Shown: piece after piece, positions 1-10,757 of the stretch
Layout: each line of letters begins with the position of its first letter
How positions within the stretch are numbered: the first letter of the stretch is position 1
Assembly: GCA_031180665.1 (NCBI GenBank)
Contig: JAPSLP010000024.1
Span: 19,761-83,760, forward strand
Direction of reading: 5' to 3'
DNA: 64,000 nt
Source of the DNA: Cupriavidus sp.
GTDB taxonomy: Bacteria; Pseudomonadota; Gammaproteobacteria; Burkholderiales; Burkholderiaceae
Notes under the pieces: model-generated
Seen by the model: only the letters and a program-made list of their open reading frames with translations
The model's database searches: none
Told to the model about the DNA's origin: nothing
Made by a program: the position numbers and the translations under genes

Positions 1-3000
1 TGGCATTGATCGGTGGCGACTATGTGCTGAACAACGGTGGCAACATCGTTGGCAACATCGCCAGCGATGCCGGCAAGGTGAGCTTTGCCAACAGCGGAAA
101 CCTGAAGGTTGGCACGCTGACCGAGACCGACGGCAACGGCGACACGGTACGCACGGTCACCGGCGTCAACAACACCGGCGACGTCAGCATCGCCACCAAC
201 GGCAACCTGTCGATCGAAGAGCAACTGAGCACGACCGGCAATGTGTTCCTGAATGCGGGCGGCAAGACGACGCAGGGCGCGGAAGGCGTGATCAAGGCCA
301 ATGGTCTGGCGTTGAGCGGTGGCGACTATGCGCTGAACAACGGTGGCAACACCGTCGGCAACATCGCCAGCGATGCCGGCAAGGTGAGCTTTGCCAACAG
401 CGGCAACCTGAAGGTGGGCACGCTGACCGAGACCGACGGCAACGGCAACCATGTTCGCACGGTCACCGGCGTCAACAACACCGGCGATGTCAGCATCGCG
501 ACCCATGGCGACCTGTCGATTGAAGAGCAACTGAGCACGACCGGCAACGTGTTCCTGAACGCCGGTGGCAAGACCACGCAGGACGCGGAAGGCGTGATCA
601 AGGCCGATGGCCTGGCGTTGCGCGGTGGCGACTATGTGCTGAACAACGGTGGCAACATCGTCGGCGATATCGCCAGCGATGCCGGCAAGGTCAGCTTTAC
701 CAATAGCGGCAACCTGAAGGTCGGCACGCTGATCGAGACCGATGGCAACGGCGACACGGTACGCACGGTCACTGGCGTGAACAACACCGGTGACGTCAGC
801 ATCGCCACCAACGGCAACCTGTCGATCGAAGAGCAACTGAGCACGACCGGCAATGTGTTCCTGAACGCGGGCGGCAAGACGACGCAGGGCGCGGAAGGCG
901 TGATCAATGCCAATGGCTTGGCATTGATCGGTGGCGACTATGTGCTGAATAACGGTGGCAACACCGTCGGCGACATCGCCAGCACCGCCGGCAAGGTGAA
1001 CTTTGCCAATAGCGGCAACCTGAAGGTGGGCACGCTGACCGAGACCGACGGCAACGGCAACCATGTTCGCACGGTCACCGGCGTGAACAACACCGGCGAT
1101 GTCAGCATCGCGACCCATGGCGACCTGTCGATCGAAGAGCAACTGAGCACGACCGGCAATGTGTTCCTGAATGCGGGTGGCAAGACCACGCAGGACGCGG
1201 AAGGCGTGATCAAGGCCAATGGTCTGGCTCTGACTGGCGGTGACTACGCGCTGAACAACGGTGGCAACCTGGTTGGCGACATCGCCAGCGATGCCGGCAA
1301 GGTCAGCTTCACCAACAGCGGCAACCTGAAGGTTGGCACGCTGACCGAAACCGATGGCAATGGCAACGATGTTCGTACGGTCACCGGTGTCAACAACACT
1401 GGCGACGTCAGCATCAACACCGACGGCAACCTGACCATCGACGAGCGGCTCGCTTCCAGCGGCAACGTGTTCCTGAACGTTGGTGGCAAGACCACGCAGG
1501 ACGCGGAAGGCGTGATCAAGGCCAATGGTCTGGGTCTGACTGGCGGTGATTACGCACTGAACAACGGCGGCAACACCGTCGGCGACATCGCCAGCAATGC
1601 GGGCAAGGTGTCGTTCACGGGCAGTGGCGACCTGAAGGTTGGCACGCTGATCGAGACCGATGGCAACGGCGACACGGTACGCACGGTCACCGGCGTCAAC
1701 AACACCGGCGACGTCAGCATCGCGACCAGCGGCAACCTGTCGATCGAAGAGCAGTTGGCCTCCACCGGCAACGTGTTCCTGAACGCCGGTGGCAAGACAA
1801 CGCAGGACGCCGAAGGCGTGATCAAGGCCAATGGCCTGGCGTTGAGCGGTGGCGACTATGTGCTGAACAACGGTGGCAACATCGTTGGCGATATCGCCAG
1901 CGATGCCGGCAAGGTGAGCTTCACCAACAGCGGAAACCTGAAGGTTGGCACGCTGACCGAAACCGATGGCAACGGCAACGATGTTCGCACGGTCACCGGC
2001 GTGAACAACACCGGCGATGTCAGCATCGCGACGAATGGCGACCTGTCGATCGGCGAGCAACTGAGCGCGACCGGCAACGTGTTCCTGAACGTCGGAGGCA
2101 AGACGACCCAAGACACCGAAGGCGTGATCAAGGCCGATGGCTTGGCGTTGAGCGGCGGCGACTACGCGCTGAACAACGGTGGCAACATCGTTGGCGATAT
2201 CGCCAGCGATGCCGGCAAGGTCAGCGTTACCAACAGCGGCAACTTGAAGGTCGGCACGTTGACCGAGACCGATGGCAACGGCAACGACGTCCGTACGGTC
2301 ACCGGTGTCAACAACACTGGCGATGTCAGCATCAACACCGACGGCAACCTGACCATCGACGAGCAGCTCGCTTCGAGCGGCAACGTGTTCCTGAACGTTG
2401 GTGGTAAGACCACGCAGGACGCGGAAGGCGTGATCAAGGCCAATGGTCTGGGTCTGACTGGCGGTGATTACACGCTGAACAACGGTGGCAACACCGTCGG
2501 CGACATCGCCAGCACCGCCGGCAAGGTGAACTTTGCCAATAGCGGCGACCTCAAGGTTGGAACGCTGACCGAGACCGATGGCAACGGCAACCATGTTCGC
2601 ACGGTCACCGGCGTGAACAACACCGGCGATGTCAGCATCGCGACCCATGGCGACCTGTCGATCGAAGAGCAACTGAGCACGACCGGCAACGTGTTCCTGA
2701 ATGCGGGTGGCAAGACCACGCAGGACGCGGAAGGCGTGATCAAGGCCAATGGTCTGGCTCTGACTGGCGGTGACTACGCGCTGAACAACGGTGGCAACCT
2801 GGTTGGCGACATCGCCAGCGATGCCGGCAAGGTCAGCTTCACCAACAGCGGCAACCTGAAGGTTGGCACGCTGACCGAAACCGATGGCAATGGCAACGAT
2901 GTTCGTACGGTCACCGGTGTCAACAACACTGGCGACGTCAGCATCAACACCGACGGAAACCTGACCATCGAGGAGCAGCTCGCTTCCAGCGGCAACGTGT

Positions 3001-6000
3001 TCCTGAACGTCGGTGGCAAGACGACGCAGGACGCTGAAGGCGTGATCAAGGCCAATGGTCTGGGTCTGACTGGCGGTGATTACGCGCTGAACAACGGCGG
3101 CAACACCGTCGGCGACATCGCCAGCAATGCGGGCAAGGTGTCGTTCACGGGCAGTGGCGACCTGAAGGTCGGCACGCTGATCGAGACCGACGGCAACGGC
3201 GACACGGTACGCACGGTCACCGGCGTCAACAACACCGGCGACGTCAGCATTGCGACCAACGGCAACCTGTCGATCGAAGAGCAGTTGGCCTCCACCGGCA
3301 ACGTGTTCCTGAACGCCGGTGGCAAGACAACGCAGGACGCCGAAGGCGTGATCAAGGCCAATGGTCTGGCGTTGAGCGGTGGCGACTATGCGCTGAACAA
3401 CGGTGGCAACTTCGTTGGCGACATCGCCAGCAACGCCGGCAAGGTGAGCTTTGCCAACAGCGGCGACCTGAAGGTCGGTACGCTGACCGAGACCGACGGC
3501 AACGGCAACGTGGTGCGCAAGGTCACCGGCGTCAACAACACTGGCGACGTCAGCATCAACACCGCCGGCAGCCTGACCATCGACGAGCTGCTCGCGTCGA
3601 CCGGCAACGTGTTCCTGAACGTCGGTGGCAAGACGACGCAGGACGCCGAAGGCGTGATCAAGGCCAATGGTCTGGCGCTGACTGGCGGCCACTACGCGCT
3701 GAACAACGGTGGCAACATCGTTGGCGACATCGCCAGCAACGCCGGCAAGGTGAGCTTTGCCAACAGCGGCGACCTGAAGGTCGGTACGCTGACCGAGACC
3801 GATGGCAATGGCAACGTGGTGCGCGAGGTCACCGGCGTCAACAACGCTGGCGACGTCAGCATCGCGACCAACGGCAACCTGTCGATCGGCGAACAACTTG
3901 CCTCCACCGGCAACGTGTTCCTCGACGTGGCTGGCAAGACCACGCAGGACGCCGAAGGGGTGATCAAGGCCAATGGTCTGGCTCTGAACGGTGGCGACTA
4001 CGCGTTGAACAACGCCGGCAACATCGTTGGCGACATCGCCAGCAACGCCGGCAAGGTGAGCTTTGCCAACAGCGGCGACCTGAAGGTCGGCACGCTGACC
4101 GAGACCGACGGCAACGGCAACGTGGTCCGTACGGTCACCGGCGTCAACAACACCGGCGACGTCAGCATCGCCACCAATGGCAACCTGTCGATCGGCGAAC
4201 AACTCGCCACCACCGGCAACGTGTTCCTCGACGTGGCTGGCAAGACGACGCAGGACGCCGAAGGGGTGATCAAGGCCAATGGCCTGGCGCTGAGCGGTGG
4301 TGACTACGCGTTGAACAACGGCGGCAACACCGTCGGCGACATCGCGAGCAACGCCGGCAAGGTGTCGTTCACGGGCAGTGGCGACCTGAAGGTGGGTACG
4401 CTGACCGAGACCGACGGCAACGGCAACGTGGTCCGCACGGTCACCGGCGTCAACAACACTGGCGACGTCGGCATCAATACCGCCGGCAGCCTGACGATCG
4501 ACGAGCAGCTCGCGTCGAGCGGCAACGTGTTCCTGAACGTCGGTGGCAAGACGACGCAGGACGCCGAAGGCGTCATCAAGGCCAATGGCTTGGCGCTAAC
4601 TGGCGGCGACTACGCGCTGAACAACGGTGGCAACATCGTCCGCGACATCGCCAGCACCGCCGGCAAGGTGAGCTTTGCCAACAGCGGCGACCTGAAGGTC
4701 GGCACGCTGACCGAGACCGACGGCAACGGCAACGTGGTCCGTACGGTCACTGGCGTGAACAACACCGGCGACGTCAGCGTCGCGGCCAACGGCAATCTGT
4801 CGATCGAAGAGCAGTTGGCTTCGACCGGCAACGTGTTCCTCGACGTGGGCGGTAAGACCACGCAGGACGCGTCGAAGGGCGGCATTCGCGCAGCGGGCCT
4901 GGCGCTGAAGGGCGGCGACTTCGATCTGGACGATGGCAGCAACCTCGTTGGCCAGATCGCCAGCCGTGCTCGCGATTTGAGCTTTGCCGGCCAGGGTGAC
5001 CTGACCATCGGCGCGCTGACCGAGTACGCCATCAGCGATGGTGCGCAGATCGATCGGATTGTTGGCATCGCCAACACCGGCAAGGTTCGTGTGACTACGC
5101 CGGACGGCGACATCGCGGTGACGCAAAACGTCGCAACGACCAGCAATGCCGCCGATGCGATCGTGCTGAATGCGGGCGCGGCCCATGCGGCAGGCGATGC
5201 CACCGGCGGCGACGTGATCGTCGCTGCAGGCCGGACGATCGAGGCCGGTGCAGGCGGGCGCGCGGTGATTTACACCGGCAGCGTCGCGGGCAGCGCGGGC
5301 GTCGTCGATGCGGTCGGCAGCGGCACCGGAAACTTCCGGTACAACAGTTCCGAGACGGAGAGCAACTTCGGCCGTCCGCTGGGCGCGACCGGAACCTATG
5401 CGATCTATCGCGAGCAGCCCAAGATCGTGGTGTCGACCAACGGCCAGACCACCACGCAGAAGCTCTACGACGGCAAGCCGGTGTTCGACGGCGGCGGCAT
5501 GGCGGGCTTCGACGTCAGCGGCCTGGTCAACGGCGACCTGAAGGCGATGCTGGGGGATCCGACGTATCGGATCTCCGGCGTCGCGCCGGGCTCGTACCCG
5601 ATCGATATCTCGCTGCTCAACGAGCTTGGCTATGCAGTGCAGAACGATCCGAACAACGCGATGCTGACCGTGCGGCCCAGCCAGACCTACGACAGCGCGA
5701 TCGAAACGATCGGTGCTGTGGTCAGCAATGGCGTGTGGCAGGGCGAAGCCCATGGAGGCCTGGCTGGCCGCCGGCGCGACGACGACTATGCCGTCAGGGA
5801 CCGGGCCAGCTTTGCTGTCACGGGCCTGAACCTGGTGCAGGCGGACGCGCATCTGCAAGCCGGCACGCGGGGAGCAGGCGGAGCAGCGGGTGCGGGCGGT
5901 AGTGCCGCTATCGGCGGCACGGACAGCGCCAGCGGCGACACCGTGGCGGCCAACACGGGCACGGGCGATGGCGAGGCCGCCGAACGCGGTGCGGGCCGTC

Positions 6001-6092
6001 CCGACTGCGTGGCTGGACAGGCTGGCGCCTGCGCCCAGTACGGTCCTCAGCCCGTCTTCGTGGTCAGGGGAGGCGTGCGACTGCCCGAGTAA
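1..6092 (+). CDS. Two-partner-secretion exoprotein (filamentous haemagglutinin-like), 3' part
   Basis: Large secreted beta-helix adhesin or exoprotein. The reading frame is open from the window edge, so the N-terminal signal peptide and TPS domain lie upstream. About 2028 residues are visible. Sixteen tandem copies of a 102-residue unit (typical start GGDYALNNGGN, with internal KVGTLTETDGNG and GNVFLNAGGKTTQ) fill residues 1 to about 1630. A 17th degenerate copy starts GGDFDLDDGSNLVGQ. Next come a stretch with a YDG-type motif (KLYDGKPVFDG) and a Gly/Ala-rich tail ending PVFVVRGGVRLPE, an ending I associate with Burkholderiales TPS proteins. The transporter gene follows 80 bp downstream, which supports a TpsA role. 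Target and function (adhesion, biofilm, contact inhibition) cannot be read; no CdiA-type toxin tip is seen. Confidence 0.9.
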   Translation, partial: ALIGGDYVLNNGGNIVGNIASDAGKVSFANSGNLKVGTLTETDGNGDTVRTVTGVNNTGDVSIATNGNLSIEEQLSTTGNVFLNAGGKTTQGAEGVIKANGLALSGGDYALNNGGNTVGNIASDAGKVSFANSGNLKVGTLTETDGNGNHVRTVTGVNNTGDVSIATHGDLSIEEQLSTTGNVFLNAGGKTTQDAEGVIKADGLALRGGDYVLNNGGNIVGDIASDAGKVSFTNSGNLKVGTLIETDGNGDTVRTVTGVNNTGDVSIATNGNLSIEEQLSTTGNVFLNAGGKTTQGAEGVINANGLALIGGDYVLNNGGNTVGDIASTAGKVNFANSGNLKVGTLTETDGNGNHVRTVTGVNNTGDVSIATHGDLSIEEQLSTTGNVFLNAGGKTTQDAEGVIKANGLALTGGDYALNNGGNLVGDIASDAGKVSFTNSGNLKVGTLTETDGNGNDVRTVTGVNNTGDVSINTDGNLTIDERLASSGNVFLNVGGKTTQDAEGVIKANGLGLTGGDYALNNGGNTVGDIASNAGKVSFTGSGDLKVGTLIETDGNGDTVRTVTGVNNTGDVSIATSGNLSIEEQLASTGNVFLNAGGKTTQDAEGVIKANGLALSGGDYVLNNGGNIVGDIASDAGKVSFTNSGNLKVGTLTETDGNGNDVRTVTGVNNTGDVSIATNGDLSIGEQLSATGNVFLNVGGKTTQDTEGVIKADGLALSGGDYALNNGGNIVGDIASDAGKVSVTNSGNLKVGTLTETDGNGNDVRTVTGVNNTGDVSINTDGNLTIDEQLASSGNVFLNVGGKTTQDAEGVIKANGLGLTGGDYTLNNGGNTVGDIASTAGKVNFANSGDLKVGTLTETDGNGNHVRTVTGVNNTGDVSIATHGDLSIEEQLSTTGNVFLNAGGKTTQDAEGVIKANGLALTGGDYALNNGGNLVGDIASDAGKVSFTNSGNLKVGTLTETDGNGNDVRTVTGVNNTGDVSINTDGNLTIEEQLASSGNVFLNVGGKTTQDAEGVIKANGLGLTGGDYALNNGGNTVGDIASNAGKVSFTGSGDLKVGTLIETDGNGDTVRTVTGVNNTGDVSIATNGNLSIEEQLASTGNVFLNAGGKTTQDAEGVIKANGLALSGGDYALNNGGNFVGDIASNAGKVSFANSGDLKVGTLTETDGNGNVVRKVTGVNNTGDVSINTAGSLTIDELLASTGNVFLNVGGKTTQDAEGVIKANGLALTGGHYALNNGGNIVGDIASNAGKVSFANSGDLKVGTLTETDGNGNVVREVTGVNNAGDVSIATNGNLSIGEQLASTGNVFLDVAGKTTQDAEGVIKANGLALNGGDYALNNAGNIVGDIASNAGKVSFANSGDLKVGTLTETDGNGNVVRTVTGVNNTGDVSIATNGNLSIGEQLATTGNVFLDVAGKTTQDAEGVIKANGLALSGGDYALNNGGNTVGDIASNAGKVSFTGSGDLKVGTLTETDGNGNVVRTVTGVNNTGDVGINTAGSLTIDEQLASSGNVFLNVGGKTTQDAEGVIKANGLALTGGDYALNNGGNIVRDIASTAGKVSFANSGDLKVGTLTETDGNGNVVRTVTGVNNTGDVSVAANGNLSIEEQLASTGNVFLDVGGKTTQDASKGGIRAAGLALKGGDFDLDDGSNLVGQIASRARDLSFAGQGDLTIGALTEYAISDGAQIDRIVGIANTGKVRVTTPDGDIAVTQNVATTSNAADAIVLNAGAAHAAGDATGGDVIVAAGRTIEAGAGGRAVIYTGSVAGSAGVVDAVGSGTGNFRYNSSETESNFGRPLGATGTYAIYREQPKIVVSTNGQTTTQKLYDGKPVFDGGGMAGFDVSGLVNGDLKAMLGDPTYRISGVAPGSYPIDISLLNELGYAVQNDPNNAMLTVRPSQTYDSAIETIGAVVSNGVWQGEAHGGLAGRRRDDDYAVRDRASFAVTGLNLVQADAHLQAGTRGAGGAAGAGGSAAIGGTDSASGDTVAANTGTGDGEAAERGAGRPDCVAGQAGACAQYGPQPVFVVRGGVRLPE
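6..4901 (+). repeat. 16 tandem copies of a 306-bp coding repeat
   Basis: The unit is exactly 306 bp (102 codons) with no frame loss across 16 copies. Copies differ at a few positions, mainly in a short variable segment (DTV, NHV, NDV or NVV before the conserved RTVTGVNN). There is a higher-order duplication. The block at about 938-1840 is almost identical to the block 1530 bp (five units) further on, at 2468-3370. The late copies (3386-4890) form a separate, more uniform group carrying NVVR. Confidence 0.95.
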
Positions 6093-6166
6093 GGCGGCCG
6101 CTGACTATCGCCAAACGACTACCCGACGACCGCTTCGACCCGGTTCGTTCCATATCAACAGGAAGG

Positions 6167-6190
6167 GCCGGCATGCCGCGGCATGCCGGC
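6167..6190. promoter_or_regulatory. 24-bp perfect palindrome at the start of the TpsB gene
   Basis: Two 12-bp arms, gccggcatgccg and cggcatgccggc, abut with no spacer. The left arm contains the ATG at 6173 of the transporter gene, directly after a good Shine-Dalgarno (aggaagg, 6160-6166). In RNA the arms could form a hairpin covering that start codon. A DNA-binding dyad is equally possible. There is no U-tract, so it is not an intrinsic terminator. Confidence 0.6.
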
Positions 6191-7867
6191 GCAATTCACA
6201 GGTTCCATCCTATGTTTTTCCGGTTCTCCCTTACCGCCATCGCGCTGTCGGTGGCGGCCGCAGCCGCCCATGCCCAGACGCCGCCCGACGCGGGCCGCAT
6301 CCTGCAGGAAATGCCGATCCCCAAGCAGCCGCTGCCCGAGCGCCTCGATGTCGAGATCGACAGCACGCTGCCCGAGCCTGACGTCCATACCGCCGGTCCA
6401 CAGGTATTGCTCGAGTCGGTCCGCTTCGAAGGTGCCGAGCATGTCAGCGCCGAGGCATTGCAAGCCGTGGTGGCCCCGGCCCTGGGCAAGCGCTACGACA
6501 TCCATGGACTGCAGCGGCTGGCGGCGTATGTCACGCGCTTCTATCGCGAGCAGGGCTATCCGTTTGCCCGCGTCTATCTGCCCGAGCAGCGCATGAGCAA
6601 CGGTGTGTTGCAGATGGCTGTGATCGAGGGCCGCTATGGCGAGGTCAAGGCGACCGCCGAAAGCGATGCGACGCTGGCCGCCGATGCCCAACCTTTCCTG
6701 TCCTCGCTGCAATCGGGCGACGTGATCAGCCGCGATGCGCTGGAGCGCGCGGTGCTGATTCTTGCCGACCAGCCGGGCATCGACGTGCGCCCGGTGATCC
6801 GGCCCGGCACGGCGATCGGCACCGGCGATCTCGAAGCACAAGTGGTTCGCACCCGTCCGTGGGACCTGGCTGCGACCTATGACAACTACGGCAACCGCTA
6901 TTCCGGGCGCAACCGCGTGATGCTGCAAGGCGCCCTGTACAGCCCGTTCCGCTTCGGCGATCAGCTCAGTGCCGCGCTGATGGCGACCGACGAGGATCTG
7001 TACTTCGGCAGCATCAACTACGCGACGCCGCTGGGCAGCTCGGGGCTGCGCGGCGATATCGGCTTCGCGCATACCGATTACGCGCTGGGCGACCAGTTCG
7101 CCGACCTGCGGGCGCGCGGACGCGCGTCGATCTTCAGCGCCGGGGTTTCCTATCCGATCGTACGCACGAACCGCTTCACCTTGCTTGGCACCGCGCAGTA
7201 CCAGTTCAAGGACCTGCGCGATTCGTACGAGGCGCTGGACTACCACAGCAAGAAGTCCGTCAACAGCATGGTGCTGGGCATGCGTTTCGATATGCGTGAC
7301 GGTTTCGGCGGTGGTGGAATCACCTACGGCGCGGTGAACTGGGTGGCCGGATCGCTCGATATCGACTCGGCGGTGGACCGGCAGATCGATGCGATGAGCG
7401 CCCGTACCCAGGGCGGCTTCAACAAGTTCACGCTGGACGTTTCCCGCCTGCAGTCGCTGCCGGCCGGCTTCTCGCTGTATGCGCACGGCTCGATGCAATT
7501 CAGCGACAAGAATCTGGACTCCTCCGAGAGCATCAGCCTGGGCGGTGCCAATGGCGTGCGCGCCTATCCGCAGGGCGAAGGCGTGGGCGACGAAGGCGGG
7601 CTGGCCCAGTTCGAACTGCGCTATCGCGCGGGCGATTTCACGCCGTACGCGTTCTGGGATATCGGTACGGTGCGCTACAACCGCAATCCGTGGCAAGCCA
7701 CTCAAAACCGCCGTACGCTGTCGGGCGGCGGCCTGGGCGTGCGCTACGCGTATCGCCAGGTGTACGTGGACGGCACGGTGGCGTGGCGCGGCACCGGCGG
7801 CGACGCGCAGGCCGACACGCGTCAGCAGGACCCGATGTTCTGGGTCACGGTGCAGTACCGCTTCTGA
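6173..7867 (+). CDS. TpsB outer-membrane transporter (ShlB/FhaC/HecB family)
   Basis: Outer-membrane Omp85-superfamily pore that exports the TpsA protein encoded just upstream. Order: a signal peptide with a hydrophobic core ending AAAAHAQ, a short periplasmic helix region, a POTRA domain (LLESVRFEGAEHVSAEAL to GRYGEVKA, about residues 75-160), then a 16-strand-type barrel. The barrel carries the family VRAYPQGEG motif near residue 460 and ends in a terminal Phe (VTVQYRF), as expected for BAM-assembled barrels. Start choice: ATG 6173 has the good Shine-Dalgarno aggaagg but lies in the palindrome. ATG 6212 (MFFRFSL) gives a more classical signal peptide of 551 residues in all. The gene order A then B, opposite to many B-A loci, makes co-transcription likely. 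Confidence 0.93.
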   Translation: MPRHAGAIHRFHPMFFRFSLTAIALSVAAAAAHAQTPPDAGRILQEMPIPKQPLPERLDVEIDSTLPEPDVHTAGPQVLLESVRFEGAEHVSAEALQAVVAPALGKRYDIHGLQRLAAYVTRFYREQGYPFARVYLPEQRMSNGVLQMAVIEGRYGEVKATAESDATLAADAQPFLSSLQSGDVISRDALERAVLILADQPGIDVRPVIRPGTAIGTGDLEAQVVRTRPWDLAATYDNYGNRYSGRNRVMLQGALYSPFRFGDQLSAALMATDEDLYFGSINYATPLGSSGLRGDIGFAHTDYALGDQFADLRARGRASIFSAGVSYPIVRTNRFTLLGTAQYQFKDLRDSYEALDYHSKKSVNSMVLGMRFDMRDGFGGGGITYGAVNWVAGSLDIDSAVDRQIDAMSARTQGGFNKFTLDVSRLQSLPAGFSLYAHGSMQFSDKNLDSSESISLGGANGVRAYPQGEGVGDEGGLAQFELRYRAGDFTPYAFWDIGTVRYNRNPWQATQNRRTLSGGGLGVRYAYRQVYVDGTVAWRGTGGDAQADTRQQDPMFWVTVQYRF

Positions 7868-7966
7868 CGCGAAACCGGGCGCGCCGCGGGCGCGCCCGAT
7901 GGAGCCGCGAACAGGGCCGTCGGCCCCTGGGTCGGGCGGCGGCGGTCCGGCGCTGCGGCGGTGCAG

Positions 7967-7972
7967 TAAAAT
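7967..7972 (+). promoter_or_regulatory. Possible -10 hexamer for serS
   Basis: TAAAAT is the only AT-rich hexamer in the 189-bp GC-rich gap before serS, 85 bp upstream of its start. No convincing -35 is seen. Confidence 0.25.
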
Positions 7973-8002
7973 GTGCGATTCGCCCGCGTTGCCGGCACCT
8001 GA

Positions 8003-9370
<1,368 letters not shown>

Positions 9371-9421
9371 AGCCGGCGACGCCCGGTGCAGGAAGTCATG
9401 CGCAAAAAAGCGCCGACCCTC

Positions 9422-9450
9422 TTGCAGTCCGTTTTTGACTTCTCTATAAT
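9422..9450 (+). promoter_or_regulatory. Sigma-70 promoter of tRNA-Ser
   Basis: TTGCAG (9422-9427), exactly 17 bp, then a perfect TATAAT (9445-9450). The tRNA starts 29 bp after the -10. Confidence 0.8.
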
Positions 9451-9479
9451 CTCGGTTTCGCCGCAACGCGACCAGTTCA

Positions 9480-9570
<91 letters not shown>

Positions 9571-9576
9571 TAGTGC

Positions 9577-9614
9577 AAAACCCCCGAAGGCCTGCCTTCG
9601 GGGGTTTTTGTTTT
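9577..9614 (+). terminator. Intrinsic terminator after tRNA-Ser
   Basis: Stem cccccgaagg / ccttcggggg with a 4-nt loop, followed by tttttgttttt. Confidence 0.93.
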
Positions 9615-9630
9615 TGGGCGGTGCCTTCTT

Positions 9631-9963
9631 TTAGGCGAGGTCCTCGCAGCCGGGCAGTGGGTCTTCCAATGGCATCCCTAGTGCCCTTCGATACAACCAG
9701 GCGACGAGGTCATCGAGGCTGGCCTCGCGGATTTTCATGGAAAGCCGCCCAGGCACATCGCCGAACTCCTTGCGGATGGATAGCTGGAGGAGCAGTGCCA
9801 CCATCTCGCGTCTGCCTTCGGCCTGGCCCTCACGATATCCGTGCATCCGGCCATCCACCCATTCGCGCGATTGGAGTTCGAATTTCCCGGCCTTCACCAA
9901 GTCTTCAAGCTGCTGCTGCAGTTGTTCTAGCGGGGACTGCCTTTCAGATTGCTTTTTAGACAT
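9631..9963 (-). CDS. Small coiled-coil protein, C-terminal piece of an Rpn/YhgA-type gene
   Basis: 110 residues from ATG 9963 (MSKKQSERQSPLEQL). It has a Gln/Glu-rich helical N-terminus, then a charged EGQAEGRREMVALLLQL helix and a domain ending in SLDDLVAWLYRRAL. This resembles the C-terminal segment of Rpn/YhgA (PF04754/DUF4351-like) proteins. The ATG overlaps the stop of the upstream gene (ATGTCTAA, 8-nt overlap), so translation is probably coupled. It lacks any nuclease domain. It may be a split-off fragment of an older, longer gene. No independent function can be assigned. Confidence 0.5.
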   Translation of the reverse strand: MSKKQSERQSPLEQLQQQLEDLVKAGKFELQSREWVDGRMHGYREGQAEGRREMVALLLQLSIRKEFGDVPGRLSMKIREASLDDLVAWLYRRALGMPLEDPLPGCEDLA

Positions 9964-10657
9964 GGGCCGACGCCTCGATGTGCTCACTGAAAATGTCGTC
10001 GAGGCAATGGGCCGCGTCCAGCCGATCCACCCAGACTTCGAGTTGTTCGGCGTCGGCTCCCGCGATGCATGACGCAATGTCCGGCGGTAGCGGGCCAAAT
10101 CGCTGTGTCAGCACCTTCTGCAGCACGTATGCCTCCCCCTCCATCTTCCCTTGCAAGATTCCTTTCTGCCTCAACTCGTTTAGCGACTGTACGAAGCTCA
10201 TATTGACCTCCTTCAAATTGACCACCTCGGGCAGCAACACAATCCCGTTGCCGCGCCGATGGAGTAGTTGACGCATCCAGATCGAGAAAATCCGGTGCAG
10301 TTCGACGTCTCCGTCGATCATCCCGTTCAGCTGATCCACCAGTTTCGGAAGGAACTCGATGGGCATATAAAGGTAGAGCGAGTCGTCGTCGGCACGGACG
10401 CGCCACACCACATCGTTGGCGCGTTGGCGCAAGTTGTCACCAACGTATTGCGGGGGTATTTTTTCCAGCGTTTCGAAATCGAGGCTGCGCAGCCAGTCGT
10501 CCTCGATGAATGCGGTGAACCGTTCGCGCACCAGTTCGGTCGCGGAAAACAGCGGCCTGTAGCAAGAGTCGTAAGTCAGAACCATGATCGGCGATGCTTG
10601 GGTTGAGACCTGCGTAGCTTGCCGTTCGGCCGACTTCCAAGCTTCTGGAAAATGCAC
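9956..10657 (-). CDS. Rpn family (YhgA-like) recombination-promoting nuclease, internally deleted
   Basis: 233 residues from a GTG, or 209 from ATG 10585 (MVLTYDSCYRPLFS), which matches the usual family start. The N-terminal PD-(D/E)xK-like half is clear (DFETLEKIPPQYV, then NDVVWRVR and LYLYMPIEF). The C-terminal EGEAYVLQKVLTQRFGPLP region is also typical. Family members are about 300 residues. Here the text jumps from PIEF straight to the late LHRIFSIWMRQLL region, so roughly 80-100 central residues are missing. The usual Gln two residues after the catalytic Glu (EFQS in relatives, EFLP here) is lost. Nuclease activity is therefore doubtful. The next gene overlaps by 8 nt. Confidence 0.7.
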   Translation of the reverse strand: MHFPEAWKSAERQATQVSTQASPIMVLTYDSCYRPLFSATELVRERFTAFIEDDWLRSLDFETLEKIPPQYVGDNLRQRANDVVWRVRADDDSLYLYMPIEFLPKLVDQLNGMIDGDVELHRIFSIWMRQLLHRRGNGIVLLPEVVNLKEVNMSFVQSLNELRQKGILQGKMEGEAYVLQKVLTQRFGPLPPDIASCIAGADAEQLEVWVDRLDAAHCLDDIFSEHIEASAHV

Positions 10658-10694
10658 GCACTTTACGTTTCGGTCTGAGGCGCGCGCAGAATGA

Positions 10695-10735
10695 GAAAAG
10701 TCCGCATCGGCGCGTGAGCGCCGATGCGGACTTCT
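10695..10735 (-). terminator. Intrinsic terminator of gltI
   Basis: 16-bp perfect stem (10698-10713 with 10718-10733, 4-nt loop). Read on the minus strand it runs into TTTTCTCATT. It ends the gltI transcript. Confidence 0.88.
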
Positions 10736-10757
10736 TGCCGCGAGGGACCGAAAAGAC

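Noticed and set aside
20..4585. A 91-93-residue antisense open frame in every copy of the 306-bp repeat
   Set aside because: The frames repeat with the unit and have no ribosome site or independent conservation. They are GC-rich shadows of the exoprotein repeat.
4596..5858. 420-residue antisense frame at the end of the exoprotein gene
   Set aside because: Overlaps the YDG and C-terminal part of the real gene in antisense and has no recognisable domain.
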